In this document: positions 51,395 to 61,225 of the stretch, piece after piece
How the letters are laid out: each line of letters starts with the position of its first letter
How positions within the stretch are numbered: the stretch's first letter is position 1
Assembly: GCA_044227095.1 (NCBI GenBank)
Contig: JBGAFV010000001.1
Location: 2,852,001-2,916,000, forward strand
Reading direction: 5' to 3'
Length of the DNA stretch: 64,000 nt
Origin: JACMLD01 sp044227095
GTDB lineage: Bacteria; Bacteroidota; Bacteroidia; Chitinophagales; Chitinophagaceae
Made by a program: the position numbers and the translations under genes
The notes under the pieces: generated by a model
What the model was told of the DNA's origin: nothing
Databases searched by the model: none
What the model saw: the letters and a program-made list of their open reading frames with translations, nothing else

Positions 51395-52162
51395 ATGTTG
51401 AAATTAACCCGTCCGCTGGCGTTTATAGATCTGGAAACAACTGGTGTCAATCTTGGCTCAGATCGAATCATAGAAATAGGCATGATTAAAATATTGCCCG
51501 ACGGAAACAAGTCCACTAAAAGAAAACTGCTGAACCCGGAAATGGCTATACCGCAAGCCAGTATTGATATACACGGTATTACCAACGAAATGGTAAAGGA
51601 TGCACCCACATTTAAACAGGCAGCAAATGATGTAAAGCAATTCCTTGACAATTGCGATTTGAGCGGTTATAACAGCAACAGGTTTGATATTCCTATGCTG
51701 ATGGAAGAATTTTTGCGTTCGGGTGTTGAATTTGATATGAAAGGACGAAAACTGGTGGATGTACAGAAAGTATTTCACATGATGGAACAACGAACTCTTT
51801 CTGCAGCATATAAATTTTATTGCCAGAAAAACCTGGAAGGTGCACATAGTGCAGAAGTAGACGCAATGGCAACCATGGAAATTTTGGAAGCACAGGTAGA
51901 ACGTTACCCGCAGATGGGAAATACAGTAGACAGCATTGTAAAATTTACCGGCGAAGATGTAATAGTCGATTTTGCACGCCGGTTCGTCCTTGATAAAGGT
52001 GTGGAAGTCTTTAATTTTGGAAAACATAAAGGCCGCCCGGTTACAGAAGTTTTAAAAGCAGAACCACAATATTATGATTGGATGATGAGGGGCGATTTTC
52101 CGCTTCACACCAAGCAAAAACTTACCGAAATACTTAACAGGGCCTTGTTAAAAAAGGGCTAA
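51395..52162 (+). CDS. DnaQ-like 3'-5' exonuclease with DUF3820 tail
   Basis: A 255-residue DEDDh exonuclease. ExoI motif FIDLETTGVN gives Asp/Glu, ExoII NSNRFDIPML the second Asp, ExoIII HSAEVDAMATMEI the His/Asp pair, so the active site is complete. The C-terminal 60 residues (FNFGKHKGRPVTEVLKAEPQYYDWMMRGDFPLHTKQKLTEIL) form a DUF3820 module seen on bacterial exonucleases. It trims 3' ends of DNA or RNA in the cytoplasm; it is too short for polymerase III epsilon partners. Own promoter region upstream. Confidence 0.93.
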   Translation: MLKLTRPLAFIDLETTGVNLGSDRIIEIGMIKILPDGNKSTKRKLLNPEMAIPQASIDIHGITNEMVKDAPTFKQAANDVKQFLDNCDLSGYNSNRFDIPMLMEEFLRSGVEFDMKGRKLVDVQKVFHMMEQRTLSAAYKFYCQKNLEGAHSAEVDAMATMEILEAQVERYPQMGNTVDSIVKFTGEDVIVDFARRFVLDKGVEVFNFGKHKGRPVTEVLKAEPQYYDWMMRGDFPLHTKQKLTEILNRALLKKG

Positions 52163-52254
52163 TCCTAACTGCTTAAGATTTAGTGTGTTCACCACATAAA
52201 TAAAAACGTTATTTTCGTAAATAACCACGAAAGAATATAACCTTAAAATCAGCT

Positions 52255-53049
52255 TTGCAGAAGATTGTTATTATACCAACGTATAACGAGAAAGAGAATA
52301 TCTCTAATATCGTAGCTGCCATCTTTGCATTGGAGCAGCAGTTTCATGTACTTGTAATAGATGATAACTCTCCCGATGGTACAGCGCAGATTGTAAAAGA
52401 GATGCAAACTGTTTATCCTGATTGGCTTTTTCTTGAAGAGCGAAAAGGAAAACAGGGTTTGGGTACAGCTTATATTTATGGTTTCAGGTGGGCACTTGCA
52501 AGAGGTTATGCTTATATCTTTGAAATGGATGCAGATTTCTCTCACAATCCAAAAGATCTTGATGCTTTATATGAAGCATGCCTGAACGGTGCAGACGTGG
52601 CCGTTGGTTCAAGATATGTAAAAGGCGGTGGTAATGTAAACTGGCCGCGTAACCGCATTATACTTTCAAAAGGCGCATCATTTTATACAAACCTTATTAC
52701 ACGTTTACCGGTAAAAGATCCTACTGCCGGTTTTGTATGCTACAAAAGCCGCGTATTGGAAACCATTAACCTTAACGAAATAAAATTTGTCGGTTATGCT
52801 TTCCAGATAGAAATGAAATTTGCGGCCTGGAAACTTGGTTTTACAATTAAAGAAGTGCCTATCATTTTTAGGGATCGTACTTACGGAACTTCTAAAATGA
52901 ACAAAGGCATTGTAAAAGAAGGCATAGCAGGTGTATTGTACCTTCGCTGGCAAAGCTGGTTTAAAGATTACCGCAACCGGGTAAAAAAAACTGAAGCCAC
53001 TAACTATTCCCCTGTAAGCAACGAAATTTTTGCAAAAACAAAGCAGTAG
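52255..53049 (+). CDS. GT2 family polyprenol-phosphate mannosyltransferase-like enzyme (TTG start)
   Basis: A 264-residue glycosyltransferase family 2 protein. The first residues QKIVIIPTYNEKENI must start at TTG 52255, because no ATG or GTG lies in frame before the first beta strand. Motifs: VLVIDDNSPDGTA (nucleotide-binding), EMDADFSHNP (DXD), and GSRYVKGG with NRIILSKGASFYTNLITRL and DPTAGFVCYKS, the signature of dolichyl-phosphate/polyprenol monophosphomannose synthases. No membrane helix at the C-terminus, so it is the soluble DPM1-like type. It makes polyprenyl-phosphate-linked sugar for glycoconjugates. Confidence 0.92.
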   Translation: MQKIVIIPTYNEKENISNIVAAIFALEQQFHVLVIDDNSPDGTAQIVKEMQTVYPDWLFLEERKGKQGLGTAYIYGFRWALARGYAYIFEMDADFSHNPKDLDALYEACLNGADVAVGSRYVKGGGNVNWPRNRIILSKGASFYTNLITRLPVKDPTAGFVCYKSRVLETINLNEIKFVGYAFQIEMKFAAWKLGFTIKEVPIIFRDRTYGTSKMNKGIVKEGIAGVLYLRWQSWFKDYRNRVKKTEATNYSPVSNEIFAKTKQ

Positions 53050-53117
53050 TATTTGGTATTAAGACAAGGGAAAATCTCAAGTCTCAATACTAATGTCTAA
53101 ATACTGGATACTACATC

Positions 53118-53990
53118 ATGAAAAAGGCTTTCATTCAACTTCACATAGCTGTCTTTCTTGCTGGTTTCACTGGTATACTTGGCCGGTTAATTTCATTAAA
53201 CGAAGGGTTATTGGTTTGGTGGCGACTGCTGATAAGTTCTGTTACCATGTGGGTATTGTTTTCAATTACCGGGCATATAAAAAAGATTTCGCTTAACGAG
53301 GCAATTAAAATAACTGGGGTTGGGTGTATTGCAGCATTGCATTGGGTTAGTTTTTATGGCGCTATTAAATATGCGAATGTATCTGTAGCACTTGTATGTT
53401 TTTCGTCAGTAGGATTTTTTACTGCCATATTCGAGCCTTTGCTTTTTAAAACGCCATTCCGTGCAATAGAAATTTTATTAGGGTTGATTGTAATTGCCGG
53501 TATCTATATCATCTTTCATTTTGATAGCCGCTATAAAACAGGTATTATTATTGGTATTATTTCTGCTATGCTGGGCGCAATTTTTCCTATTTGCAACCGC
53601 CGGTTAATGCAGCGTATGAATGCAGAAACGCTAATGACATTTGAACTCAGCGGAGGGTTTCTTGCATTGTCTTTGTTCCTGCCTCTTTATTTGAAACAGT
53701 TTCCTTCTGCCAGTATTATACCTGGTATTGCTGATTTTTTATGGTTGTTGTTTTTATCGTGGGTTTGTTCTGTATGGGCTTTTCGTCTTTCTGCAAATGC
53801 ACTTAAAAAAATATCAGCTTTCACTGTAAATCTTACCTACAACCTGGAACCGGTTTATGGAATTATACTTGCCTTTATTATTTACCACGAAAACCAGCAA
53901 CTGGATACATCATTTTATACGGGGCTGTTGTTTATAATTGCAGCCGTGGTATTGCAAACAATAAGAGTATACAGGAAGAAAGCATCCTGA
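53118..53990 (+). CDS. EamA/DMT-superfamily transporter
   Basis: A 290-residue inner-membrane protein with ten transmembrane helices in two EamA repeats. Repeat one contains HIAVFLAGFTGILGRLI and LHWVSFYGAIKYANVSVALVCFSSVGFFTAIFEPL; repeat two contains IIGIISAMLGAIFPICNRRLM and NALKKISAFTVNLTYNLEPVYGIILAFIIYHE. It moves amino acids, nucleosides or other metabolites, direction unknown. It starts 68 bp after the glycosyltransferase gene, probably co-transcribed. Confidence 0.92.
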   Translation: MKKAFIQLHIAVFLAGFTGILGRLISLNEGLLVWWRLLISSVTMWVLFSITGHIKKISLNEAIKITGVGCIAALHWVSFYGAIKYANVSVALVCFSSVGFFTAIFEPLLFKTPFRAIEILLGLIVIAGIYIIFHFDSRYKTGIIIGIISAMLGAIFPICNRRLMQRMNAETLMTFELSGGFLALSLFLPLYLKQFPSASIIPGIADFLWLLFLSWVCSVWAFRLSANALKKISAFTVNLTYNLEPVYGIILAFIIYHENQQLDTSFYTGLLFIIAAVVLQTIRVYRKKAS

Positions 53991-54056
53991 TAGTTTACAA
54001 CCCTTACCTTCAATTCTGCATTTTATAAATTATCTTTAGCACAAACCAAACCTGTA

Positions 54057-56990
54057 ATGAGAAAACTTATTCTCCTTGTGCAATGCGTCTCTATTTCCTT
54101 TTTGGCATTTGCGCAAAATAAACCACTTGATCATTCTGTGTACGATGGCTGGCAAAGTATTAGTGAACGTGCTATTAGCAATAATGGAAAAATTGTAGTG
54201 TACACTATTGTCCCGCAGGAGGGAGATGGCACTTTGGTTATCCAGGCAAGCGATAAATCATACAAAAAGGAAATACCGCGTGGTTACAATGCTGCTATTA
54301 CAGAAGATAGCAGGTATATTGTCTTTCGCATTAAACCATTTTTTAAAGATACCCGCGAGGCAAGGATCAATAAAAAAACACCGGAACAAATGCCAAAAGA
54401 CAGTCTTGGCATTATTGAATTTGGAAAAGATAGTGTGCTGAAAATTGCACGGGTAAAATCATTTAAGGTGCCAGAAAAAGGAAGCGGCTGGCTGGCTTAC
54501 CATCTGGAAAAAGCTTCATCGGAAACTGCAAAACCTGGTAATAAACCAGATTCGCTAACAACATTAAATAACCTGTTGCATACTGCAGATAGTCTTATTG
54601 TTGTTGCAGACAGTTTGCGCAAAAAAGCAAATGAAGCAAAAGCAAATGGCCTTGCTACATTGCAAACACATAGCAAAGAAGCAAAGCCTGCCAAGAATAC
54701 AGATGTGTCTATAGAAGAAGGCACAGAACTGGTACTAAGAAATCTTTTGAGTGGCGAAGAAAAAAAATACAAACTGGTAAGCGAATACTATTTCAGTAAA
54801 AAGGGCAATGCTTTAATTATAGAGTCTACAAAAAAGAGTAACGATTCTACTGTTGCTGCGGCTATTGTTTGGTTAAACACAACTACCGGTAAACAGGAAA
54901 CGGTGATGCAGAAATTTAATGATGCAAAAAATTATGCAATAGATGAAGAAGGTACACAGCTTGCATTTGTAGCAGAACGTGACAGCGTAGCTAAAGCGCT
55001 TCAGAAATTTTATAAACTCTGGTGGTATAAGCCAGGCATGGATAGTGCAGTGTTAAAAGCAGATCACAATAGCGCTGGCGTAGCAAATGGGCTTTGCATT
55101 AGCGGAGACTACAGGAATAACTTCAGTAAAAATGGAAAAAAATTGTACTTCGGGCTTGCAACTGTTCGTCAGCCAAAAGATACTACACTACCTTATTTTG
55201 AAACAGCAGGCCTAGATGTATGGAATTATAAAGATGATTATATACAGCCGGAGCAATTGGTAAAGCTAAATAATGAATTGAAAAGAAGTTACCTGGCTGT
55301 TATTAATGATACTGATGGAAAAATTATTGCACTGGCAGATGATAACTGCGAAAAGGTTACACTTTCCGACGAAGGTAATGGACTGTATGCTTTGGGTAGT
55401 AGCACAAAAGGTTACCGCGTAGAACTGCAGTGGGATAGGGGAGGAAAAGAAAATTTATATGCGGTAAACACAAATGATGGTTCAAGAAAATTGATTCAAG
55501 AAAAAGTTACCGCACTCGATACAATATCGCCGCAAAGCAAATTTTTGCTTTGGTACGATTGGAAGCAAAGAAATTGGTTTACTGCTGAAACTGCAACAGG
55601 TGTAGTTGTTAATATTACTAAGGGTATTAAATATCCTTTGTTTGATGAAGAAGATGATCATCCTGACGATCCACCACCGCATGGTTTTATGTGCTGGCAG
55701 GAAAATGATAAATATGTGTATATCTACGACAGGTATGATGTATGGAAATGTGATCCAACAGGTAAAGAACTTCCGGTTAATTTTACCAATGGTTACGGGC
55801 GAAAACATAAATATGTTTACCGGTATATTCTGGCAGATAAAGACAGTCGCTATATAAAGGATACAGAAACAGTTTTTTTCGATGTGTTTGATGAAGTAAC
55901 GAAAAAGAGTGCGCCTGCAAGCAAAATGGTTTCAGCAAGCGGCGATCCTTCTCATAATGTTTTGTCTCCTGCTGTTTACAGATCATTTATAAAAGCAAAA
56001 AACAGCAGCACACTTATTTATACAAAAGAATCTTTTGACGCATCGCCGGATATTTATGCCGGTACAATATTAAAAGATTCATTGGCTGCATTGCAATTGT
56101 CGGCCATCAACCCACAACAAAAACAATACAACTGGCTAACTGTTGATTTGCTGAGATGGAAAATGTTTGATGGTAAAATGAGCGAAGGGCTTATCTACAA
56201 ACCAGCAAACTTTGACAGCACAAAAAAGTATCCCGTTATTTTTTATTTCTACGAAAGAAATACCGATACACGTTATAATTACAAGGCGCCGCAGCCGGCA
56301 GCTTCAATCATCAACATTCCTTATTTTGTAAGCAATGGGTATATTGTTTTTGATCCGAATATTTATTATAAAACCGGTCAGCCTGGCGAAGATGCTTATA
56401 ATTCAGTTGTATCTGCAGCAAAATACCTGAGCAGGTTTAAATGGGTTGATACTACCAAACTTGCGCTGGAAGGACATAGCTGGGGCGGATACCAGGTTGC
56501 TTATCTTGTTACCCGCACAAATATATTCGCAGCTGCGGAAGCGGGTGCGCCGGTTGCTAACATGACAAGTGCATACAGCGGCATTCGCTGGGGCACAGGC
56601 CTGAGCAGGCAGTTTCAGTACGAACATACGCAATCGAGGCTGGGGGCCTCATTATGGCAAAAGCCGGAACTGTATTTTAAAAACTCTCCTTTATTTCGTG
56701 CAGATAAAATAACAACGCCATTGCTTATTATGCACAACGATGCAGATGGTGCAGTTCCCTGGTACCAGGGCATAGAATTGTTTTCGGCATTGCGCAGGCT
56801 TGGCAAAAAAACCTGGATGATGCAATACAATGGTGAAGATCATGGATTACAGGAAAGAAGAAACCGCAAAGACTGGTCAATACGCATGGGGCAATTTTTT
56901 GATCACTATTTAAAAGGTGCCCCGGAACCAAAATGGATGAGTGAAGGTGTTCCTGCAATAATGAAGGGAATTGATTGGGGGATTAAGTGA
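54057..56990 (+). CDS. Secreted prolyl-oligopeptidase-family S9 peptidase
   Basis: A 977-residue serine peptidase. Signal peptide about 1-19 (MRKLILLVQCVSISFLAFA). A long N-terminal propeller-type region (about 25-650) precedes the alpha/beta hydrolase domain. Catalytic Ser808 in LEGHSWGGYQVAY, Asp897 in NDADGAVPWYQG and His929 in GEDHGLQERRNRKDW. Typical GxSxGG and family spacing. It cleaves short peptides, often dipeptides from the N-terminus, in the periplasm. It is longer than E. coli-type members, mostly because of an extra charged region near residues 150-200. It is preceded 67 bp after the DMT gene and is followed by a dispersed repeat. Confidence 0.93.
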   Translation: MRKLILLVQCVSISFLAFAQNKPLDHSVYDGWQSISERAISNNGKIVVYTIVPQEGDGTLVIQASDKSYKKEIPRGYNAAITEDSRYIVFRIKPFFKDTREARINKKTPEQMPKDSLGIIEFGKDSVLKIARVKSFKVPEKGSGWLAYHLEKASSETAKPGNKPDSLTTLNNLLHTADSLIVVADSLRKKANEAKANGLATLQTHSKEAKPAKNTDVSIEEGTELVLRNLLSGEEKKYKLVSEYYFSKKGNALIIESTKKSNDSTVAAAIVWLNTTTGKQETVMQKFNDAKNYAIDEEGTQLAFVAERDSVAKALQKFYKLWWYKPGMDSAVLKADHNSAGVANGLCISGDYRNNFSKNGKKLYFGLATVRQPKDTTLPYFETAGLDVWNYKDDYIQPEQLVKLNNELKRSYLAVINDTDGKIIALADDNCEKVTLSDEGNGLYALGSSTKGYRVELQWDRGGKENLYAVNTNDGSRKLIQEKVTALDTISPQSKFLLWYDWKQRNWFTAETATGVVVNITKGIKYPLFDEEDDHPDDPPPHGFMCWQENDKYVYIYDRYDVWKCDPTGKELPVNFTNGYGRKHKYVYRYILADKDSRYIKDTETVFFDVFDEVTKKSAPASKMVSASGDPSHNVLSPAVYRSFIKAKNSSTLIYTKESFDASPDIYAGTILKDSLAALQLSAINPQQKQYNWLTVDLLRWKMFDGKMSEGLIYKPANFDSTKKYPVIFYFYERNTDTRYNYKAPQPAASIINIPYFVSNGYIVFDPNIYYKTGQPGEDAYNSVVSAAKYLSRFKWVDTTKLALEGHSWGGYQVAYLVTRTNIFAAAEAGAPVANMTSAYSGIRWGTGLSRQFQYEHTQSRLGASLWQKPELYFKNSPLFRADKITTPLLIMHNDADGAVPWYQGIELFSALRRLGKKTWMMQYNGEDHGLQERRNRKDWSIRMGQFFDHYLKGAPEPKWMSEGVPAIMKGIDWGIK

Positions 56991-57180
56991 GCCTTTAGTC
57001 TGAGTCGATAGTTTTGTTAAATCAGATCGTTGAAGGTTCTTAGTTCGGGAGTTCATAGTTTTTTATGCGAATTGCATGTGTTTATGCTATCAGCCTTTTA
57101 CAATAAAGCAACAGCGAACTATAGAACCATGAACTTGAATTAAAGACTATAGACTACTGACTCCCTACTACTGACTAAAT
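56991..57180. repeat. Dispersed repeat fragment shared with 26.6 kb
   Basis: The gap between the S9 peptidase and hypothetical genes contains AGTTCGGGAGTTCATAG at 57042 and TAGTTTTTTATGCG just after, matching 26623-26658 apart from an 8-bp insertion. The right half is a run of short words such as GACTATAGACTACTGACT and CTACTACTGACT. No gene is seen; it is the same class of decaying non-coding repeat as elsewhere in the window. Confidence 0.55.
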
Positions 57181-57900
57181 CTAAGCCGCATTACCCGAAA
57201 TATACCTTACAAGGCTTCTTTTTGCGATTGGTAAAAGTGTTTCTTCTACGGGGTAACTGAGTGTTGTTTCTATTGAATAAACTGCAGGATTGGGCAAATC
57301 TTTTTTGCCGCGTATCAGTTCGCTTTTAATATTCTCGTAGGTGTTTACCATATTTCTCTCCCAGTCTGCAATAAATTCTGTGCGGATAGAACGGTACTTT
57401 TCATCGTGCTTTTCGAAAATACTTAAGCGGTACTGGTAAACTTTTGTACTGCGGGCACTGCCTTCATTCAGGAAGAAATAACCTTCATTAATTTCAAGTG
57501 GAATAATTCCTATAGGAAAAATGGTTAGTTTGTCTTCAATAAATTCATATAATTCTGCGCCATTAGAAATAGCTGTTTTCATTTTGGCAGTAGAGAAATT
57601 GATAATTGTTTCCAGTTCTTTCATCATTTCATCGTCTTCCACTATCTGCTGGTATAACAGTTGAAGTTTTTCCAGTTGAATGCCGTTAAGTCTTTTTGGA
57701 AAATGTTCCTGCAAAAATTTTTTATTCTCCCGAAAAGCGACAAGGTTATTGTAGTGAAAAATTAAATCAGAAAGCTGCGGGTATAATTTGTTTTCATTAA
57801 AGTACTTATTCACTTCCTGCAAATAAGCCAGCAGGGTATATTTTTTCAGTTCAAAATCAATATAGCCATCTGCAAACCATGTTTCCGATAATGCTTTCAT
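57181..57900 (-). CDS. Hypothetical cytosolic protein, 239 aa
   Basis: A 239-residue, largely alpha-helical soluble protein without signal peptide. The N-terminus (KALSETWFADGYIDFELKKYTLLAYLQEVNKYFNENKLYPQLSDLIFHYNNL) and the helical middle (LQLLYQQIVEDDEMMKELETIINFSTAKMKTAI) are followed by a beta-rich part containing YRLSIFEKHDEKYRSIRTEFIADWERNMVNTYENIK. It resembles a conserved Bacteroidota hypothetical; the motifs do not reveal an enzyme. The ATG at 57900 is clear. It is convergent with the S9 peptidase gene (190-bp repeat-bearing gap) and divergent from the next gene. Confidence 0.75.
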   Translation of the reverse strand: MKALSETWFADGYIDFELKKYTLLAYLQEVNKYFNENKLYPQLSDLIFHYNNLVAFRENKKFLQEHFPKRLNGIQLEKLQLLYQQIVEDDEMMKELETIINFSTAKMKTAISNGAELYEFIEDKLTIFPIGIIPLEINEGYFFLNEGSARSTKVYQYRLSIFEKHDEKYRSIRTEFIADWERNMVNTYENIKSELIRGKKDLPNPAVYSIETTLSYPVEETLLPIAKRSLVRYISGNAA

Positions 57901-58169
57901 GCGGTATAGTTTTTATCAGTAGTTATATGAATTTACTAAAATCGGGTCAGAAAATAATCATAAGTTTTAATTGCGTAAAAGAACTGCCGGTTGCGGGTAT
58001 TTTTTCTTTTTATAACGGCCATACCACGTCGTTATTATGCTTTTCCATACCATACATATCCTGTTTCATAAAAAAAATGAAGAAAAAAAACCTTTTAGGG
58101 GCGTCATTATGTTTTTAGCAGGGATTTTGCTTAGGTATAAAATCTATAACTTTCTAAAACAAAATAGCT

Positions 58170-58661
58170 ATGAAGCCTCTAATTTTCATTTTGCTTTTAA
58201 CAACGATTACAATGGGCACTAAGGCTCAATTAGTTGCCAAAACCAAATGCGATGCTTTTGTGGTAGACATTATTGATGGTAAAGTGAACGGGTTAAAACC
58301 AAATGCCAGGTTTACAGAAATAAAAGAAAAATTCCCTTGTTTTACCTCTGAAGATGCAGAAGGTGGTACTGCCAAATGTGGTGCCGGTGTTTTTTATAAA
58401 GACAGGGATTTGTATTTTTATACAGATCGTGATTATATTGAGATCAAAGACAAATTCCAGGGGAAGTTTACAACGCCAATAATGGGTGCGGCCCGCAACA
58501 GTTTATTTAAAATATTGGGCAACCCCAAAATAAAAGACGATAGCTGGGATGCGTATGAAATGTCTTATGGTACGCTTGTGCTTCATTTTAATAAAGCTGG
58601 AAAAGTAATTTTTCTTCAGATGGCAAGTCGGGGTACAGAACAGTTGAGTTTGTGCGAATAA
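58170..58661 (+). CDS. Secreted protein of unknown function, 163 aa
   Basis: A 163-residue protein with a signal peptide (MKPLIFILLLTTITMGTKAQ). The mature part has CDAFVVDIIDGKVNGLKPNARFTEIKEKFPCF and KCGAGVFYKDRDLYFYTDRDYIEIKDKFQGKF, then a mixed alpha/beta C-terminus. Two Cys pairs could form disulfides. It might be a member of a Bacteroidota family with a bacterial-chaperone-like or lipocalin-like fold, but I cannot assign one. Promoter in the 269-bp gap upstream; no operon partner. Confidence 0.75.
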   Translation: MKPLIFILLLTTITMGTKAQLVAKTKCDAFVVDIIDGKVNGLKPNARFTEIKEKFPCFTSEDAEGGTAKCGAGVFYKDRDLYFYTDRDYIEIKDKFQGKFTTPIMGAARNSLFKILGNPKIKDDSWDAYEMSYGTLVLHFNKAGKVIFLQMASRGTEQLSLCE

Positions 58662-58745
58662 TGCCTTATTTGTTAAATCTTAGCGATCCGGAATAATAAA
58701 AAGGCCTGCTTGCAGCGATGCGATATTTTTGCGGGTCAATAAAAT

Positions 58746-60782
58746 ATGTTTTTGAGAAAAATTACTGCTCTCTTTTTTTACTTACTGGTTGGCTTTGCAA
58801 TGCATGCACAGCAGGGGGCTTGCAGCACGCTGGGGCAAACGCCTCAAACTGCTTTTCCTGTTTGTACAAAGGAAACATTTATACAAACTACAGTGCCTAT
58901 TTGTACAAACAATACTGTAATAACGCCCGGGTGCGAAGCAAGCGGCAGTGTTTATGAAGATAAAAATCCCTTCTGGTACCGCTTCACCTGTTACCAATCA
59001 GGTACACTTGGTTTTTTAATAACACCAAATGATCTTGGCGACGATTACGACTGGCAGATATTTGATATCACCGGCGTAACAGATCTGAATGAAGTATATA
59101 CCAACAGGTTGCTGTATGTGATAGCCAACTGGTCTGGAAGTTATGGTCTTACAGGTGCTGGTGTAAGGGGCACAAATATAATTGAATGTGGATCCGACCC
59201 GGCAGCAAATGTAAATACATTCAGTAAAATGCCGTCATTAAAAATCGGTCATACATACCTGTTATTAATTAGCCATTATAGCGATAATCAAAGTGGATAC
59301 CAGTTGTCGTTTAATGGCGGTACAGCAGTAATTAGCAACCCAACATTGCCGGCCTTGCAAAAGGTTACTTCGCCATGTGATGGAACTATCCTGAAGCTGA
59401 AGCTGAATCAAAAAATGAAATGTAATTCCCTGGCAACAGATGGAAGTGATTTTACAATTTCCCCCGCTGCCGCTACAATTGTTACTGCTGCAGGATCTGG
59501 TTGCAATAGCAGTTTTGATATGGATTCTGTAACACTTTTTTTAAGCAATCCTTTGCCACCAGGTTCTTACAATCTTGTAATTAAAACCGGTAAAGACGCT
59601 AACACTTTATTGGATGATTGCAATCGCGATATACCCGTAGGCAATAAACTACCTTTCGAAATATTGCCTGTTCAGCCCACACCGCTTGACAGTATAAACC
59701 CTTTGCATTGCGCACCAACGCAGGTAGAACTTGTGTTTGCCAAAAATATTCGCTGTAGTTCAATAGCGCCTGATGGCAGCGATTTTGTTATTACCGGTCC
59801 TTCACCTGTTACCGTCATCAATGCTTCCGGAAGCTGTGTTGAAGTAGGAAGCGGCAACACCATTACACTAAAACTTTCATCGCCCATTGTAAAAGGGGGA
59901 ACTTACCAGGTTTCGGTTAAACAAGGTTCGGACCTGAATACAATTATTGACGAATGTGGACAGGAAACACCTGTAAGTTCCAGTACCAGCTTTACAATAA
60001 AAGACACTGTATCTGCTGCGTTTAATGCCGATATTTTGTTTGGTTGCAAAGCAGACACTGTGCTGTTTTCTCATGATGGTGCACACGGTGTAAATCAATG
60101 GCATTGGATTTTTGATGCAGTAGGGGCCAGCGATCAACAAAATAATTCAGTTGTGTTTAAATATTTTGGGAAAAAACAAATCATGCTACAAGTATCCAAT
60201 GGCTTTTGCAGTGATAGTATTTCTCAAACTGTTGTATTATCCAATGAATTGAAAGCCGCATTTGAAACCAATGGTTTATTATGCCCCGAAGACGCTGCAG
60301 TATTTAAAAATAACAGCACAGGAAATAATATTGTTGGTTATAACTGGATATTTGGTAATACTAACTTTAGTACACAGACAACACCTGATCCACAAAAATA
60401 TCCTGTAACTGGTGCAGAGATAATATATACTGTCCGTCTTATTGCCCAAAACAGCGCAAACTGTTTTGATACAGCAACTGCAAAAATAAAAGTATTGCGC
60501 AGTTGTTATATAGCTGTGCCCAATGCTTTTACGCCAAATAATGATGACAAAAATGACTATCTCTATCCCTTAAATGCTTTTAAAGCAGATAACCTTGTGT
60601 TTAATGTGTACAACAGGCTTGGTCAGTTGGTTTTTCATACAAACGATTGGACAAAAAAATGGGATGGCACTATAAATGGCCATCCGCAGTCTGCCGGTAA
60701 TTATGTGTGGACACTCAGTTATATCAATCGGGATACAGGCAAAAAAGTTTCACTTAAAGGCACTTCAGTTTTAATAAGGTAG
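58746..60782 (+). CDS. Gliding-motility-type (T9SS type B) C-terminal domain protein with PKD-like domain
   Basis: A 678-residue secreted protein. Signal peptide about 1-22. The middle part has repeated beta domains with Cys pairs (TSPCDGTILKLKLNQKMKCNSLATDGSDFTISP; CSSIAPDGSDFVITGPSPVTVINASGSCVE), and near 420-500 a PKD-like region (CKADTVLFSHDGAHGVNQWHWIFDAVG). The last ~90 residues (CYIAVPNAFTPNNDDKNDYLYPLNAF ... NRLGQLVFHTNDWTKKWDGTINGHPQSAGNYVWTLSYI) form the gliding-motility-associated C-terminal domain of the T9SS type B. It is likely an adhesin or surface structural protein. No catalytic residues are seen. Confidence 0.92.
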   Translation: MFLRKITALFFYLLVGFAMHAQQGACSTLGQTPQTAFPVCTKETFIQTTVPICTNNTVITPGCEASGSVYEDKNPFWYRFTCYQSGTLGFLITPNDLGDDYDWQIFDITGVTDLNEVYTNRLLYVIANWSGSYGLTGAGVRGTNIIECGSDPAANVNTFSKMPSLKIGHTYLLLISHYSDNQSGYQLSFNGGTAVISNPTLPALQKVTSPCDGTILKLKLNQKMKCNSLATDGSDFTISPAAATIVTAAGSGCNSSFDMDSVTLFLSNPLPPGSYNLVIKTGKDANTLLDDCNRDIPVGNKLPFEILPVQPTPLDSINPLHCAPTQVELVFAKNIRCSSIAPDGSDFVITGPSPVTVINASGSCVEVGSGNTITLKLSSPIVKGGTYQVSVKQGSDLNTIIDECGQETPVSSSTSFTIKDTVSAAFNADILFGCKADTVLFSHDGAHGVNQWHWIFDAVGASDQQNNSVVFKYFGKKQIMLQVSNGFCSDSISQTVVLSNELKAAFETNGLLCPEDAAVFKNNSTGNNIVGYNWIFGNTNFSTQTTPDPQKYPVTGAEIIYTVRLIAQNSANCFDTATAKIKVLRSCYIAVPNAFTPNNDDKNDYLYPLNAFKADNLVFNVYNRLGQLVFHTNDWTKKWDGTINGHPQSAGNYVWTLSYINRDTGKKVSLKGTSVLIR

Positions 60783-60806
60783 GCATCACCGCTATAGTAT
60801 TGCAAA

Positions 60807-61220
60807 ATGGAAACACGTTCTTCCGGAATTTTTGAACACCGCATATTCGTTTCGCCAAATGATATTGACGTACTCGGTCATGTAAATAATATTGTTTACC
60901 TGCGCTGGGTACAGGAAATTGCCAGTGCACATTGGACAATGCTTAGCAATGACGAAATCAATAAAAAATATGTTTGGGTGGTTTTGCGTCACGAAATTGA
61001 TTACCTGCAACCTGCTTTGCAGGGCGATGAAATACTATTAAAAACATGGGTAGGTAAGAATGCAGGTGTAAAATCTGAACGGCATACAGGCTTATTCAAC
61101 GCATCTAATGGCAAGCAACTGGCAAAAGCAATAACTACATGGTGTTTGCTGGATGCTGCAACCATGCGCCCCAAACGCATAGAAGAAGATATTCTTGCTC
61201 TTTTTAGAAATGGTGCATAG
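60807..61220 (+). CDS. Acyl-CoA thioesterase (4-hydroxybenzoyl-CoA thioesterase type)
   Basis: A 137-residue hot-dog-fold enzyme. The active-site loop FVSPNDIDVLGHVNNIVYLRWVQEI contains the conserved Asp and the HVNN motif of the YbgC/FadM 4HBT group. It hydrolyses acyl-CoA thioesters in the cytoplasm, with unknown chain preference. It starts 24 bp after the T9SS gene stop but is functionally unrelated; the next gene starts 36 bp later and has its own promoter box. Confidence 0.92.
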   Translation: METRSSGIFEHRIFVSPNDIDVLGHVNNIVYLRWVQEIASAHWTMLSNDEINKKYVWVVLRHEIDYLQPALQGDEILLKTWVGKNAGVKSERHTGLFNASNGKQLAKAITTWCLLDAATMRPKRIEEDILALFRNGA

Positions 61221-61225
61221 TGCTG

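Noticed and set aside
57879..58222. Plus-strand frames in the gap before the 163-aa secreted protein
   Set aside because: No signal peptide or fold, and they overlap divergent promoter sequence.
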